Of a stretch of 64,000 bases of DNA, positions 44,512-56,037 are shown piece by piece. Position numbers and translations under genes: made by a program. This DNA is from Galerina marginata (lineage: Eukaryota > Basidiomycota > Agaricomycetes > Agaricales > Galerinaceae): positions 372,001 to 436,000 of the forward strand of contig JAECYW010000007.1 of the NCBI GenBank assembly GCA_023014335.1. The letters run 5' to 3'. Each line of letters opens with the position of its first letter. The first letter of the stretch is position 1. The notes beneath the pieces were generated by a model. That model saw only the letters and a program-made list of their open reading frames with translations. It was not told the origin of the DNA and searched no databases.

Positions 44512-45494
44512 CAGATTGCTCTGCGAGGTCCGCCATAGCCGTTTATTGCGGCTCTTCGACGGGCCAACATCGAGCGTTCTCTGCCGCCGCCCATTGTAAG
44601 TCTAAAGATCGTAGTGCGCAACCCGAACGATCAACGAATGATGATGCAATCCTTGATTCATTTAGCCCTCGGAGTTGCGCTATCGGCAGCTGACCGATCT
44701 CTTGTCTACGGAGGAGGATCCAAAGGTATCATGGGAATAGTTTCTGGCTCAGTCCTACGGAACGGAGGGAAAGTAGTCGGAGTCTTACCCCGCGCCATGG
44801 TTGCAGAAGGTGGTGAAAAGGAGAAGGTCGGCAATGCAAATGTTCACCTCAATGAAGTTGGCCGAGAAAAGGTGCTTATGGTGTCAAAAGTTTGAGCCGC
44901 TTTCTTATACTGTGGCTTTATCGGACAGGTTGAAACAGTGAGTCTAAATGACCGTTATAATTGCGTCGGCTTACTTTCCGTAGATCCTCGTGGATTCTAT
45001 GCATGAACGCAAGGTGGAAATGGCGAAGCGAGCTGATGGTTTCGTTGGCCTGCCAGGGGGTTTCGGCACTTTCGAGGAGGTGCAGAGTTGTTATCCATCC
45101 TTTGAATTACATTCAACTCACCGTCCTGGCAAGGTGTTGGAAGTCACAACTTGGTCTCAGCTTGGAATTCACGACAAACGTAGGTGTTCTGTTTACAGAG
45201 ATTGTTTCGGCACACTAAGACGTTCATAAAACCGAAGCCGTTATCCTTCTTAATGTTCTATCGTTCTGGGACCCCCTGCGAACCCTCATCAAAAACAGTG
45301 TAGATGCAGGATTTATCAAACCTGCCAGTGAACGTCTGATCATTTTCATTGACGGACCGCCTAGGCTTGAAGATCATGAATTGTTCGATTGGGGCAACGC
45401 TGCTATCGAAGCACTGGATAACTGGAAGAGAGGTCAGACCAAACCACTTTTCGAGTGGCCCAACAGAATGGATGCCTCATATAATAGGACGTAA
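44512..45494 (+). CDS. LOG-family protein (cytokinin riboside 5'-monophosphate phosphoribohydrolase type)
   Basis: LOG enzymes cleave ribose phosphate from nucleoside monophosphates such as cytokinin ribotides; older annotations call them lysine-decarboxylase-like. Two ATGs (44512 and 44515) precede [20 protein letters not shown], the family's first strand with GSS. Then [34 protein letters not shown], the catalytic [16 protein letters not shown] and PGGFGTFEE (44990-45080), [15 protein letters not shown] and [14 protein letters not shown] across introns (near 45080-45132 and 45180-45238). The end [15 protein letters not shown] and [13 protein letters not shown] is followed by a stop at 45492-45494. 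Active-site Arg/Glu pattern (MHxRK and PGGxGTxEE) is intact. About 260 residues, slightly longer than plant LOG. It converges with TrpRS, 144 bases between stops. Confidence 0.88.
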
Positions 45495-45638
45495 TTCCTT
45501 ATAATTACCAGTGTACTATTTCTTTGCACCATCGATATCGGGCCGGTCGTTTCTTACTTAGACTGGCAACAGCAATAAATGCAGACAGAATAGACACTCC
45601 TTTATGGTCCTTTTCACTCGCCATACAGGTTTGCAGAT

Positions 45639-47327
45639 TCACGAAGACGGCGCCTGCGGTATTCTACTTTTCCCTGTCGACAGCTGGATCCTGCGAGAGG
45701 AGTCCATAAACTTGTCGACTTCCACATCGGTTATCTTGGCTCGGCGCTGAAGATGGACCAATTGTCAACGACTGAAAGTGGTAACCTAGAGGTGGCCGAT
45801 AAACGTACTGTTTGGAACTCTGCGACAAACCCTTGAAGTTGCTGGATGCATTTTGCCTTCAATTGGCCTGTCAGCAATATTCCGGCCCTGTAATCCTGCG
45901 AGGATTGGCTAAGGTTACAAGCCGGTCAATTCACGATATAGAAATACCTTCCCGAGTTGTTTCAGTTCCTCATCGTCTTCCAAGAAAAAAGTCAAGTATT
46001 GGTAGCTGACATCTACTTCAGTGTCGCCACCAAGACGTCGGTGTTCTTCTTCAGTCTCCTTCCCGCCAGAGAAGCCGTGTTTGTTGATCTTGTTCTTGAT
46101 TTGATTCAGTTTGTCCGTCATAAAAATGCTGCTGTTGGGATCACTAGCACTCATTTTTGTTTGCGGACCCTGTAGAGCAGGGAAGAACTTTGAATGGAGG
46201 AGGGCAGGTTTGGGATGCTTTAGCTTCACAGAAATATCTCGGGTCAGTCTGAAATATGGGTCTTGGTCAATGGCACATGGAATCAGGCAAGGGATGTCGG
46301 ATGCAACGCCAAAAATTTGGGGAAAAGTAGAGGAAAAGGCAGGGGCAGCTTGTATGGCAGCAAAGTGAACTTTTCCAATGTTATCCCTGGCATATGATCG
46401 GTAAGCAAATGATAGAACACTTATATCATAGAAGTACTCGCGATTCGTTAAATCCAAACGTTGCCTTCACTTGATTGTAGGTGATTTGCCTGGAAATTTT
46501 GGAGACATTCCGATAAAATGCGCCACCCATGAACTCGTAGTTGCTGAAGATGAATGTTCGTTCCAGATCAAAACCACAGGCGATGATGTCCCGCGCATTC
46601 TGCCTCGAGAAGGCCATCGTTTGTTCGGGTTTCAGTTCATGTTTAAAAAGAAATTTCTCGTCGTCTGGGTGAAATCAAATATTGTCTGCACATTTCTTGT
46701 ATCATCCCGCGTTCGTACCTGTTAGTTGAATCACAATTGGGACTTCAAAGACATCTTGCAACCACCTGAGCTTACGAAGTTAGGAATACGATGAAAGCGA
46801 AGAAGCAAACGACGTTACTTCGAGAAAACAAACGGGACCATATGACCAAGGTGCATACTGTCGCTGCTTGGCCCCCTGCCTGTATACAGATAGAACGGCT
46901 TCCCTTGTTCATATCTGTCGAGAATTTTATCAAAATCCCTGGAAATAGAATTAGAAATGATAAGGACGAGAAAGAAGGATGCAACCTGTGAGAGAAGAAC
47001 ATTCCCCGTCGAAGAAAAACATGAGGACGTCGACCAGTCAGTCTTTCAAATCGTTCTAGGACGTTGGTATCAATTCTTCGAGTTCCGAATTGATCAACAA
47101 GTTTGTCGTAATCGATGGCTTGTTGCTTTCCATCGCTTGAAACCGATCCATGTACGTCCCAAGGAGTCACTATTTGTTCGTGAGCTGTATCGTGCACTGC
47201 ATCTGCCTGATTAACCGATGCATTGCTTTCAATGCCAATGTTCAGAAGAATTGAAGAGCTATGAACCGGTGTTCGCTTACAGAGGAGGAGTTTGTGCCGA
47301 AAGTGCGGATATTGGCTCTGAGGACAT
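45639..47327 (-). CDS. WRS1: Tryptophanyl-tRNA synthetase, cytosolic
   Basis: Class Ic synthetase charging tRNA-Trp. The ATG at 47325-47327 opens [16 protein letters not shown]; a short intron with a GAAAG acceptor joins it in frame to [20 protein letters not shown]. Family blocks: [39 protein letters not shown] (about 46990), [18 protein letters not shown] (the HIGH-type motif is SMHLGHMVP, about 46850), [59 protein letters not shown], and [15 protein letters not shown] (KMSKS-type, about 46090-46130). The C-terminal half holds [20 protein letters not shown], then [20 protein letters not shown] and [18 protein letters not shown], stop at 45639-45641. All motifs intact. The missing long N-terminal WHEP domain is normal for fungal enzymes. 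Confidence 0.92.
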
Positions 47328-47592
47328 AGTTCAAGCCAATCGAAGGAGCAGATAAATTTCCGGTCCTGGTTGAAGGAGCAGATGTTTGTTATCTTATCAG
47401 CATTTCAAGTTTAATCAGAGTTGATTGCCAAACTAAGAACAAGCAATGACAAACATAAAACAGCAAGTGTGGGAAAAAACGAACTGCCCTTGAGCCTCAT
47501 TGCACCAGGACCGCGTTTCTTCAAACCTCTTCCTTGGTGTTAAATCTTCAACTGCACTTAACCAAATCTTGTATTGTGAAAAGGGCTCATAA

Positions 47593-50500
47593 ATGTCTAC
47601 TTCAAGGCTCCACCCTCACCACTCTTTACCCGCACCTGTAGTACACGCAACATTTTCTACTCCTCAATCGAAATCCCATGTGCTGGCTGGCGTGCAAGAC
47701 GCGTATTGGAGCGACGACGAGGTTGTAAGTTATTAACTACGTCTTGAACGGTCTGCAATTTTCTAACGAACTGGCATGCCTATGTATAGGAGGATGCAGA
47801 ATGCCCATTGTGCCTCGAGGAAATGGACATATCTGATCTGAACTTTAAGCCATGTATTTGCGGTTACCAGGTAATACCGATAGTTTTTTTAAGGGTATAG
47901 ATTACACTTACGCAATCTCTTTAGATCTGTCGCTTTTGCTGGCATCATATCAAGGAGAATCTGAATAAACGTTGTCCAGCCTGTCGTAGAGTTTACACGG
48001 ATGATGCAGTTGAATTCAAACCCATCGCCACTCAAGAGTGTGTTCCTGTTTTTCCAGATGACCTCATTTTGAATAATGATCTTCGCCGTTTCACGAATAT
48101 AGTCATAAACGCCTCACTCAACAGAAGAAACAAAGAGACCGCGAAAGAAAAGACCTCGAAGCGCTGGGCAGACGACATTTAGCCAATGTCCGTGTTGTGC
48201 AAAGAAATGTCGTTTATGTTGTTGGTATAGGTCCTCGTTTTGCAAAGGAAGAGGTAGCGCATTCCCCTCAACAAAGCAAGCCTGATTTCTTACATTGAAT
48301 TGTTCACGTAGCTAATTCCCACCCTACGTTCGAACGAGTACTTCGGCCAGTATGGTAAGATCACCAAGATCCTCCTAGTGAAACGTAACTCTCCAGGGGG
48401 CGGTGGACCTGTTGTCGGATTGTACATAACTTATCACCGACGCGAGGACGCAGCCCGTGCCATTGCCGCTGTAGACGGAACAGCATCTCCTGGAGGAGGT
48501 CGAGATGTGATGAGAGCCAGCTATGGCACAACAAAATATTGCATGGCCTTCCTCCGTGGCGTTGCATGCGGCGATCATAGTTGCATGAATCTTCACGAAT
48601 GGGGAGATGAAAAGGATTGCTTCACAAAGGAAGACCTGACAACGCTGTAATTTTGTCTTCCTCCCATTTCGTACTGGCACTTATTCTATATTCTCCAGGA
48701 AGCACACAATGAAAGCCACGGAGAGCAGGACTCGAATAATAACCATTAAAAAAGGGGACGAGGACGGCAAGTTTGCCGTCATCTTCATTTTACCACAATG
48801 CTTAATATTTTATATAGGAGGATTACCGCGCGCTGCATCATGGGGTCAGAAGGGCTCCAACAATTTTCCTTCAACAGCATCGAACATAAATTCTAGTCCG
48901 ATGGCCGTGGTTTCGAATTCTTCGACAAATCGGCAAACTCGGCGCACAGGCGTTCCACGGACGTCTCGTATTGTGGCAAATGTACCTATGCCCTCCATTC
49001 ACGATGTTAGACCAGGTCAAGCGAAATCGATTATAGACCGCAAGGGCACTCAAGGATCCCCTTCCCGTCCCTCTACTCCTGTTATCCTTGAGCCAACACG
49101 TACACCGACCGCCAGTGAATTGAAAACTGCGAGACAGAAGGAGCCGATTTCGACGTCCCAATTGCCAAGTTCGTCTGCACCTTCTGTGACCACTGGCTCT
49201 GAAATTGGTGTTTTGCTGGAGTCTACCTCTTCTGTTCCTATTAGACCTGATTCCGCCGACTCTTCCCACTCAAACTTGCCTATCCCATCATCTAAACTTT
49301 CAAAAACGTTACTTGTTCCCCCTGGTTTGCCCGCCCCTCCTGGTTTATTAGCTCCTCCCGGCATACCTTCTCCAAGTCGCCCTCCTCGCGCGGACACTAC
49401 ATCTCCACAGACGCCTCTACTTGCTTCTCAAACCTCTTATCAGATGTCGACAGCAGCTCGGGCTCTTCTCGACGACGTGAAAGCGAGAAGAGAGTCAGCC
49501 ATAGCCATTCCGTCCGCATTTAGTCCCTTCCCAGATTTCGACCGCACCTTGCAAACTCTGCGCGGCGAGGATGGAGGGGGGTTTAGCTTCAATCTTGATC
49601 CTAAAGTGGCTGACGGGGTAGATTCTGCTAGTCATCTTTTGGATTTCGATGTAGCTTCGGCCATTCCTTTCCATGGTTCGTACATGGATGCTTTCCCTGC
49701 CCTCCGTTCTGGATCTCCCTATATGCAATCACCTTCGATAGGGTATGCGCACCCCCTCAACCATCCTATCTATGATCCTTCCGCTGTCAGAGCTGCTTCA
49801 AGTTCCTTGCCTGAAAAACAAACTGTTAGAGGGACAAGTTACCTTGGGTCCTTCAACCCCTTCTCCGACCCTCCCATAGACTCTGTACCATCATCCTCGT
49901 CTTCCCCTCTACAGCGATCGCAACATTCTCCTGTCGACGAAGACCGTAAAGTATCGCGCTTCGGCTTTGCTCGCGGCCGACAGAATTCCACTGCGACGTC
50001 GTCGCCTCTCCACTCGATCTCTCCTTTAAGTTACAGTAACGACCCCCAACCCTTTTATCAGTTATCAGAAGAGGCCAATCCCATACAACCATGGCCTCCT
50101 GGCTTACATGACCCTCATTCGGCGAACTCCCATTCAAGTTTATTACCTCAGATTTCTCAAGCCCAGGCTATATTTACGTACCATGACAATCGCGTCCAAC
50201 CCATCAACGGCGATTTAAGCGAGGCCCAGCTGCGAAGCTTCATTCAGTCGAGCCAGGAAAGAGAGAACAGTTCAAGGAACAACATGGGTAATGCTTATGA
50301 AAAATCCTTTCGGATCTCGCTCATATGTCTTCGTCATCCCTTCAGATTTTCAGCAAAATTCGTTGGGGACTGCTCAGCCTTTCGACGACCCTGCTATAAT
50401 GTCAGCAAGCTTCGTGCCTGCGGCTGAGCGTATTTTTACCTCAGGAGGTTATGGACCTCCGCCAGGTTTGTCATTGCCTCAGAAATTGTCACGATCACCC

Positions 50501-52285
50501 GCAACGGTTCAGACGAAGCAAAACGGTGTTGTTACGGATGGGCAAACCAATGGCGCGCAAGGTGAGTTGTTATTATTTTATCTCAAGGGGAGGGAGGCCA
50601 GTGTACCGAGTGCCGTACTTTCTCAGTGCGGAATTTCTACTATCGCCAATGACTCATCGTGCAAATTATTTCACCTTCCCCGGTTTTCTCGAGCTCTACA
50701 CCCGACCATCAAGAATTTTAAATCCGCCTTATTGTCCCTCCCTCCCCTTATCGTTGGTTTGGTGTAGACATCTAATTCAACGCTGATATTCAATTTACTG
50801 CTGTTTGGCGATTTAGTCCCGACCTTCATCTCCTCCACCTCACCAACTCTATTGTCTCCTGAGGATTTCCCAGCTTTGGCGTTGAGTCCCTCTGACCCAC
50901 CACCGCCCACCTCTCCCATTATTGAACCAGAAATCAAGCAACTTCCTTCCACTGGCAAAAGTCAGGAAAAAGCAGAGCGGAAGGCTGCCAAGAAGGCTGC
51001 TGCCGCTGAAAAGGCCTTGGAAAAACAGAAACTGGCTCAAGAGAAAGCCGAAGCGAGGGCTGCAGAAAAGGCCAAGGTTTCGAGGGAAAAGACCGTTGAG
51101 AAGGGAAAGGTTTCGAGTCTCCACAAGTCTCAAGCCGAAAAGCTTACCGAGGAGGAGCCTGAGACATCAAATTTTTCCTCCATCCTTGAAAATCAGTCGA
51201 CTGCTCGATCTGAAAAGAGCAAGGTTATCCGCCAAGAGTTTTCTCTTGACAGGCCTTCAATTAAGACGACTACCACCAAGCGCCAGGAACAAGTTGCCTC
51301 CGTTAAATCGTCATCCCCCCGGGCCAATTCTTCTGTGAAAGCGCCTGAGTCTCCCAAGATAGAAGCCAATTCTCAGGTTCCTATCCTCTCCAAGAAGCCA
51401 AAGAAAAGCAAGCCGGTTGTCAAGGCTGTCAAAACTGCTAAAGAGGAAGATGCACACGAAGAAATAGCCTTACCTTCTGCGACAGTTGCCCCTAGAGGCG
51501 TTCCCGACACGAGTTCGTCTGAATCTCGATCCCAATCTGCCGACTGCCGCCAGAGTCCTGCTGCTGTTCAAGACATTCTGGCACAAATAGATGCCACTAA
51601 TCCCAGGTTGAACTTGGCCAATCATCCATTTTTTGATGTTCAAAAGCTCACATCTCCTGCCAAATTACCGCTCGAGTATGGCCCCTTGGTACATGCCTTG
51701 TCTGCTTTGTCGGTTGGAGGAGGGTCTTTTGCAAACAACATGCCTTCAGGATCAATCGACAATGCCGTATCATCTTTTCAGCAGCTGCTTGAAACATTGA
51801 CGCAGACCATTTCCGACCTATTGCGCCTTCTTCCGCGCACCACATGGGACGACAGCTCATCTTTTGACGGCGTCTTGCGAGACATGCTCAAGGGCGACGA
51901 TTTCCTTGATGATGGAGAAGATGGAGCTGGCAGAGAAGATGAAGTAGCTGCTCTTACATTGGCACTAGAGCGTCGCGCACGTTGGATGGAAGTACAATTG
52001 TCAAAGCTGGAAGAACTTCACCGTGACATCAATACAGCCGCTGTGCGGGCCGTCTTGTCGTTCAACGATAATGGTTGGGACAGATATAGCTTTTTGCCAC
52101 GAATCGGAAATACGTTGCGTCGCTTTGACATGATTGGGATAGTCGAAGAAAACGGTGAAACGCGCTCGATGGGTGCCGATGACCTTGAGAAAAAACTCTT
52201 GGTTGCAAAGGAGGCAACTATTTTTGCGGAAACAGAAATTCGCGAAGCAATGGGGAGAATCCAGGGTCCAAGTAGCTTATCATGA
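47593..52285 (+). CDS. NOT4: NOT4, RING E3 ligase and RNA-binding subunit of the CCR4-NOT complex
   Basis: Ubiquitin ligase acting with CCR4-NOT on stalled ribosomes and mRNA decay. The ATG at 47593-47595 gives MSTSRLHPHHSLPAPV. A C4C4 RING follows: CPLCLEEMDISDLNFKPCIC, GYQICRFCWHHIKENLNKRC, PACRRVY (47800-48010). A GTGTGT...ATATAG intron links this to HKRLTQQKKQRDRERKDLEA and the helical linker, then the RRM: RNVVYVVGIGPRFAKEE, EYFGQYGKITKILLVKR, VGLYITYHRREDAARAIAAV, TTKYCMAFLRGVACGDHSCM with a CCCH finger ending NLHEWGD (48200-48650). The remainder is long and disordered: Pro/Ser-rich (48830-50560), then an Ala/Lys/Glu-rich coiled-coil-like segment EKAERKAAKKAAAAEKALEK (50960-51150). It ends with a conserved helical tail YSFLPRIGNTLRRFDMIGIV and GRIQGPSSLS at 52283-52285. 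Large basidiomycete-style C-terminal extension compared with yeast. Confidence 0.9.
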
Positions 52286-52533
52286 TTGACGGACTGTAGC
52301 CAAATAGAGGGTCTGCATTTTGGATGTATATTGCCTCAATGCCTGGCGCCAGGATGTTTCGATCCGGAAATGATACCTTGAATTGGTACATATAATATGT
52401 AAGTATCTAAGAGCTTACTTGGCCGCCTTCTCAACAATCTGTACTATACTATCACTGGTTGGGTGTTTGACAATAGAAACATGTCTCAACTTCGTAGGAC
52501 TGGGAGAAATTTGACTGAATTTGGACTTATTCG

Positions 52534-55018
52534 TTACTTGCCAATTTGTTCTTCGTTTGGATACAGCTTGCAAGAGTGTTGGTGAAAGAGAAACGGGATT
52601 AGAACAGGGACCACTTACCTTGTCTGGGTTCATGATATTCAATGGGTCGATGGCCTTTTTGATTGTTTTCATGAGCTCCACGGTATTCGCTCCTAGCTCC
52701 TCTGAAAGATATTCTTTCTTTCCAAGTCCTACACCATGTTCACCAGTGCCTGCCAAAGCCTGAGTGTCCACAATTTCATCCTGAATAAACAAAAAGGGGC
52801 TAACATGTTCCATCCAAAGCTATTGCGCGCCGAACAAGACGATGGACGGCACCGCTCACAGCATCTAATTCCCGATCTCTATCAAACAAGATCAAAGCAT
52901 GGAAATTACCATCGCCGACATGTCCGACAATGGTACTTCGCAGGTTACATTCCTGTAAGTCTTTCTTGGTTTCGTACACAAGTTGAGGTAAACGCGAAAC
53001 TGGCACACTGCTTTCTGTTATATTGTGTAAGAATATAGTAGCTTAGAAGCATACCAAACATCTGTTGTCCAGCAACGCAGGCCAGGATTCGCAGTAAGAC
53101 TTGAAGTCAAGGCGTATTTGCGATTTTGCCAAAGTTCCTCCGCTTCCTGTTCAGTAGAGGCAAACTTAAACAAAAAGCTGCCGTGTCTCTTCACAATGCT
53201 TTGCACAACATTAGAGGTCTGCTGAATGCAGGAAGGGTCCCCCTGGATTTTGAAAAATAATGTATCCGCTACAGGATACGGCTTGTCGACTAAACCGGCT
53301 GTATTAATAGCTGCCATCACTAAGAATACGCTCAGTGGGGGTATTTAACCAATTTCGGAAACTTACTATGATCGTCAAGCAGTTCGACACATTCTAGCTC
53401 ATCATCTTTAAACAAGGATAGGCGACAAAGAATTAAGGTTGAACGCACGTATATGAAGTCCGTATGCTGAGGTTAGAATTTCCTGCACAGCACTCACTGC
53501 TTTGTGAACATTAGGAAATTGGGCCATAGCGACTTTTGCGGGCAGCACGGGAGTTAATCGCAATGTGGCTGACCAAAAACCAAGTGTAAGAACTGACTAT
53601 GGTATATGTGCTAAGGAAGCTTACCCTCAGTCACAACGCCTAATGTCCCTTCCGCACCTATGAAGATTTTAGTTGTATCAAAACCAGTGGCAGATTTTCT
53701 AGCTCTGCTTCGGGTTTTCACTACTTTCCCGGAAGGAAGAACAACTGTCTGCCAGGATATCGTTTCACAATGCAATTCGTCGGTAAGTGGGACTTACAAG
53801 ATTCAGAAACCATTCCGCCCTCGCAGTACCATAACGAACGGCGTTTGCTTCGTAGTAAATTGAATTATCGGTCCGAAACCCCGAGTGAAAGCTTATTACT
53901 TACTGCCACTACAGCCAGTACCCACCATGCCCCCGATTGTCTAAAAATCATGTGTTAGTAAGTACAACAACACACAGCGAAACGAAACAAACAGCCCCGG
54001 GCCCAGGGTCCAACTGACATAGAACAGTACTTGTAAGTAGGCAGTAATGGTATGACAAGTGAATCTTCATACTGGGAAGAATAATGGAATGCCTCGTTCT
54101 CTCAATGTTTGATTGATGTCTTCCCACCTAGCCCCAGACTGACAGGTCAAGTCTGAATCATCCACTGGCAACCCAAATAAGCTGGTTTGCGAGAGTCAGG
54201 AGCCCAGGTACGCGCATACCATTAATACTCAATACCTTGTCCATGTTAGACATGTCCAGGCAAATGCTCCCAGTTGCTGACTAGAATCGGGTAGGTTAAG
54301 GATTTATACGGGTCGAATGGATAACATGAAGCCGTACCCCGGAATAATGACCCTCGAGACTAGTTCCGCCACTATAGGGAACGATAGGGACACGATACGT
54401 CCGCGCTATGTTAACTATTTGCACCACATCCTCGGTGGACTTCGGTCGGACCTGAAGGCATGTTAGATCATTCAACAGATTACGGGGAAGGAGTACACAC
54501 AACGATGGCATGGGAGGAGGAGGCATGATATGAATGCTCAGAGGAGCCATATACTTTCAAGACATTAGGATCTGTTACAACCATATTGGGCCCAGGAAAG
54601 GTAGCTTGAAGTTCTCTGATGGCGGTTTCAAGTTCCTTCGGAGAAGCATACGTCCTCACTGGCGGTACATGCGATTTCTCGGACTGGATTATCGAAGGTG
54701 AGTTGGTTTCAAGTTCCTAATTGCACATCCGCTACCCACAATGATATACCCGGCTATCCCAAACAGTAAAGCAGAGAAAAAAGCGGCCTGAATTACAGTC
54801 CGTGTCCCCTGAGATCCAGTAAATTCATCTGACCACGGAGAATATCGCGAAAACTGAACCCCAGACTGCGAATTTCTCTTTTTTTGTCGAGAGGGATGGC
54901 ACAGGACTGGGGAAGTTCTTGAAAAAAAATTTCTCTGAGTAACACTAGTTCGAAATGGTAGGACAGAAGAATGAATTATGTATCTGGGAAGAGATTGAAT
55001 TTGGAATAGCCTGTTCAT
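52534..55018 (-). CDS. DLD1: D-lactate dehydrogenase (cytochrome c), mitochondrial
   Basis: Oxidises D-lactate to pyruvate and feeds electrons to cytochrome c. The ATG at 55016-55018 opens MNRLFQIQSLPRYIIHSSVL, an Arg/Ser-rich import signal, followed by a membrane stretch IQAAFFSALLFGIAGYIIVG (about 54740-54800). The FAD-binding PCMH domain reads AIVVRPKSTEDVVQIVNIAR, VPIVPYSGGTSLEGHYSG (54330-54450). Later exons give KAVSAVQEIL, CVELLDD, LFFKIQGDPSCIQQTSNVVQ, ELWQNRKYAL, then STIVGHVGDGNFHALILFD and TGEHGVGLGKKEYLSEELG, the metal- and FAD-contacting C-terminal motifs. The last intron joins AIDPLNIMNPDK to LYPNEEQIGK, stop at 52534-52536; the frame that runs on past the donor is only intron. 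Exons between 53400 and 54300 are small and their joints were not all checked. Confidence 0.88.
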
Positions 55019-55370
55019 TATGTTTGAGTGGAATTTGGGGCACCTGCTTCACGTTGCGTCCAGGCGAATGTACTAGATCTGGTGCAAGTAGGAAATTCAA
55101 CCAACTTGAACCAAATTTCAAATGATCTTTGAGCCCACTGACCTAGAATTAACGCTTTGGCACTGGCAGAGATCTAGATATGTTAACTGTGGCGGTGTTT
55201 CCACCAAGGGTGATGTGATTAAATGGAGATTATAGAGAGGATGAAAGCAGGTTAACCTGTAGTGCAGGTTTACCTGTTTGTGCGGAGGGCTTTCTCGGGT
55301 GCTGCGATTTTGGGAAAAATCGGAGTTTGGATCCGGGCCGGTTGAAGAACTCAGATGAAATGGAAAGTTA

Positions 55371-55397
55371 CAGTGTCCGACTCAGAGTCGGACAGTG
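55371..55397. repeat. Palindrome, 13-bp arms with one mismatch
   Basis: CAGTGTCCGACTC-A-GAGTCGGACAGTG. The inner ten bases of each arm are perfectly complementary around a single A; the eleventh pair mismatches, and the outer two pair again. It could be a protein-binding dyad or the junction of a lost element. Confidence 0.75.
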
Positions 55398-55603
55398 TTT
55401 ACAGTGGAACCTAATCTCAAGAGAAGCGGTGAGAAGTCTGAAGCGCGACTCGTCATCAATGACTGGAGTCTGCTTTGTTTGCTTTAGTTGTGCACAGAGG
55501 TTGCTGATTAATGTGATTATATTTCCTTGGTTCTACCGCCTGTCCGTTAACGTATCCTTAGATGAGCATTTGCATGCTCATCGCGGAACTTGGAATCTTA
55601 GTA

Positions 55604-55910
55604 AGGTATAGGCAAACCATGCGCATCCAATGTCAGCTGATGTGACATCATGGCTTAGCGCTGGATTTGGCAGGTGAAGCGGCTGATGCGTGATGTTGTC
55701 GGAACTCATCTCTCAATCGTTTAAATTATACTACAAATGCCTTGCTCCCTAAATCAAAAATGTACTTCCGACAAATTCTCTAGATATACATTCTAAAGGT
55801 TTTCTTTGAAGCCAATTTTCTATTTATTCCTTCCTGCAAATGTAGTTTCAATTTCTTCAGTTTGTCACGAAAAGCACGTGACATTGGATGCGCATGGTTT
55901 GCCTATACCT
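55604..55910 (-). mobile_element. MITE copy 2 (307 bp), inverted relative to copy 1
   Basis: Same 32-bp terminal inverted repeats and TA duplication (55602-55603 and 55911-55912). Reverse-complemented, it aligns end to end with 43882-44164. It has 24 additional bases (ATCTAGAGAATTTGTCGGAA plus GTAC) inside the shared stretch GAATGTAT...ATTTTTGATTT, which accounts exactly for the length difference, and about ten substitutions. It sits about 130 bases upstream of the EAF1 start. Confidence 0.9.
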
Positions 55911-56037
55911 TAGCAATGAATACTTACGTAATAACATATTACGTAAATTAACAATCACTTCCTCCAAAACCAACCCTGCTTCAAAGCTTCAGAGTGAAGA
56001 CCTCTTACCTTGTCGCCTAATTCTTGGAAGCTTGGTT

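Larger units (their letters stand above)
55019..56037. promoter_or_regulatory. Divergent gap, DLD1 / EAF1, with MITE and palindromes
   Basis: Two start codons face away from each other across about 1 kb. Besides the MITE (55604-55910) it contains an almost perfect palindrome at 55371-55397 and a second inverted repeat GATGAGCA/TGCTCATC (55561-55568 and 55575-55582) just left of the MITE. A 94-codon frame at 55327-55611 spans these repeats and is not protein-like. The promoters cannot be located more precisely. Confidence 0.5.
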
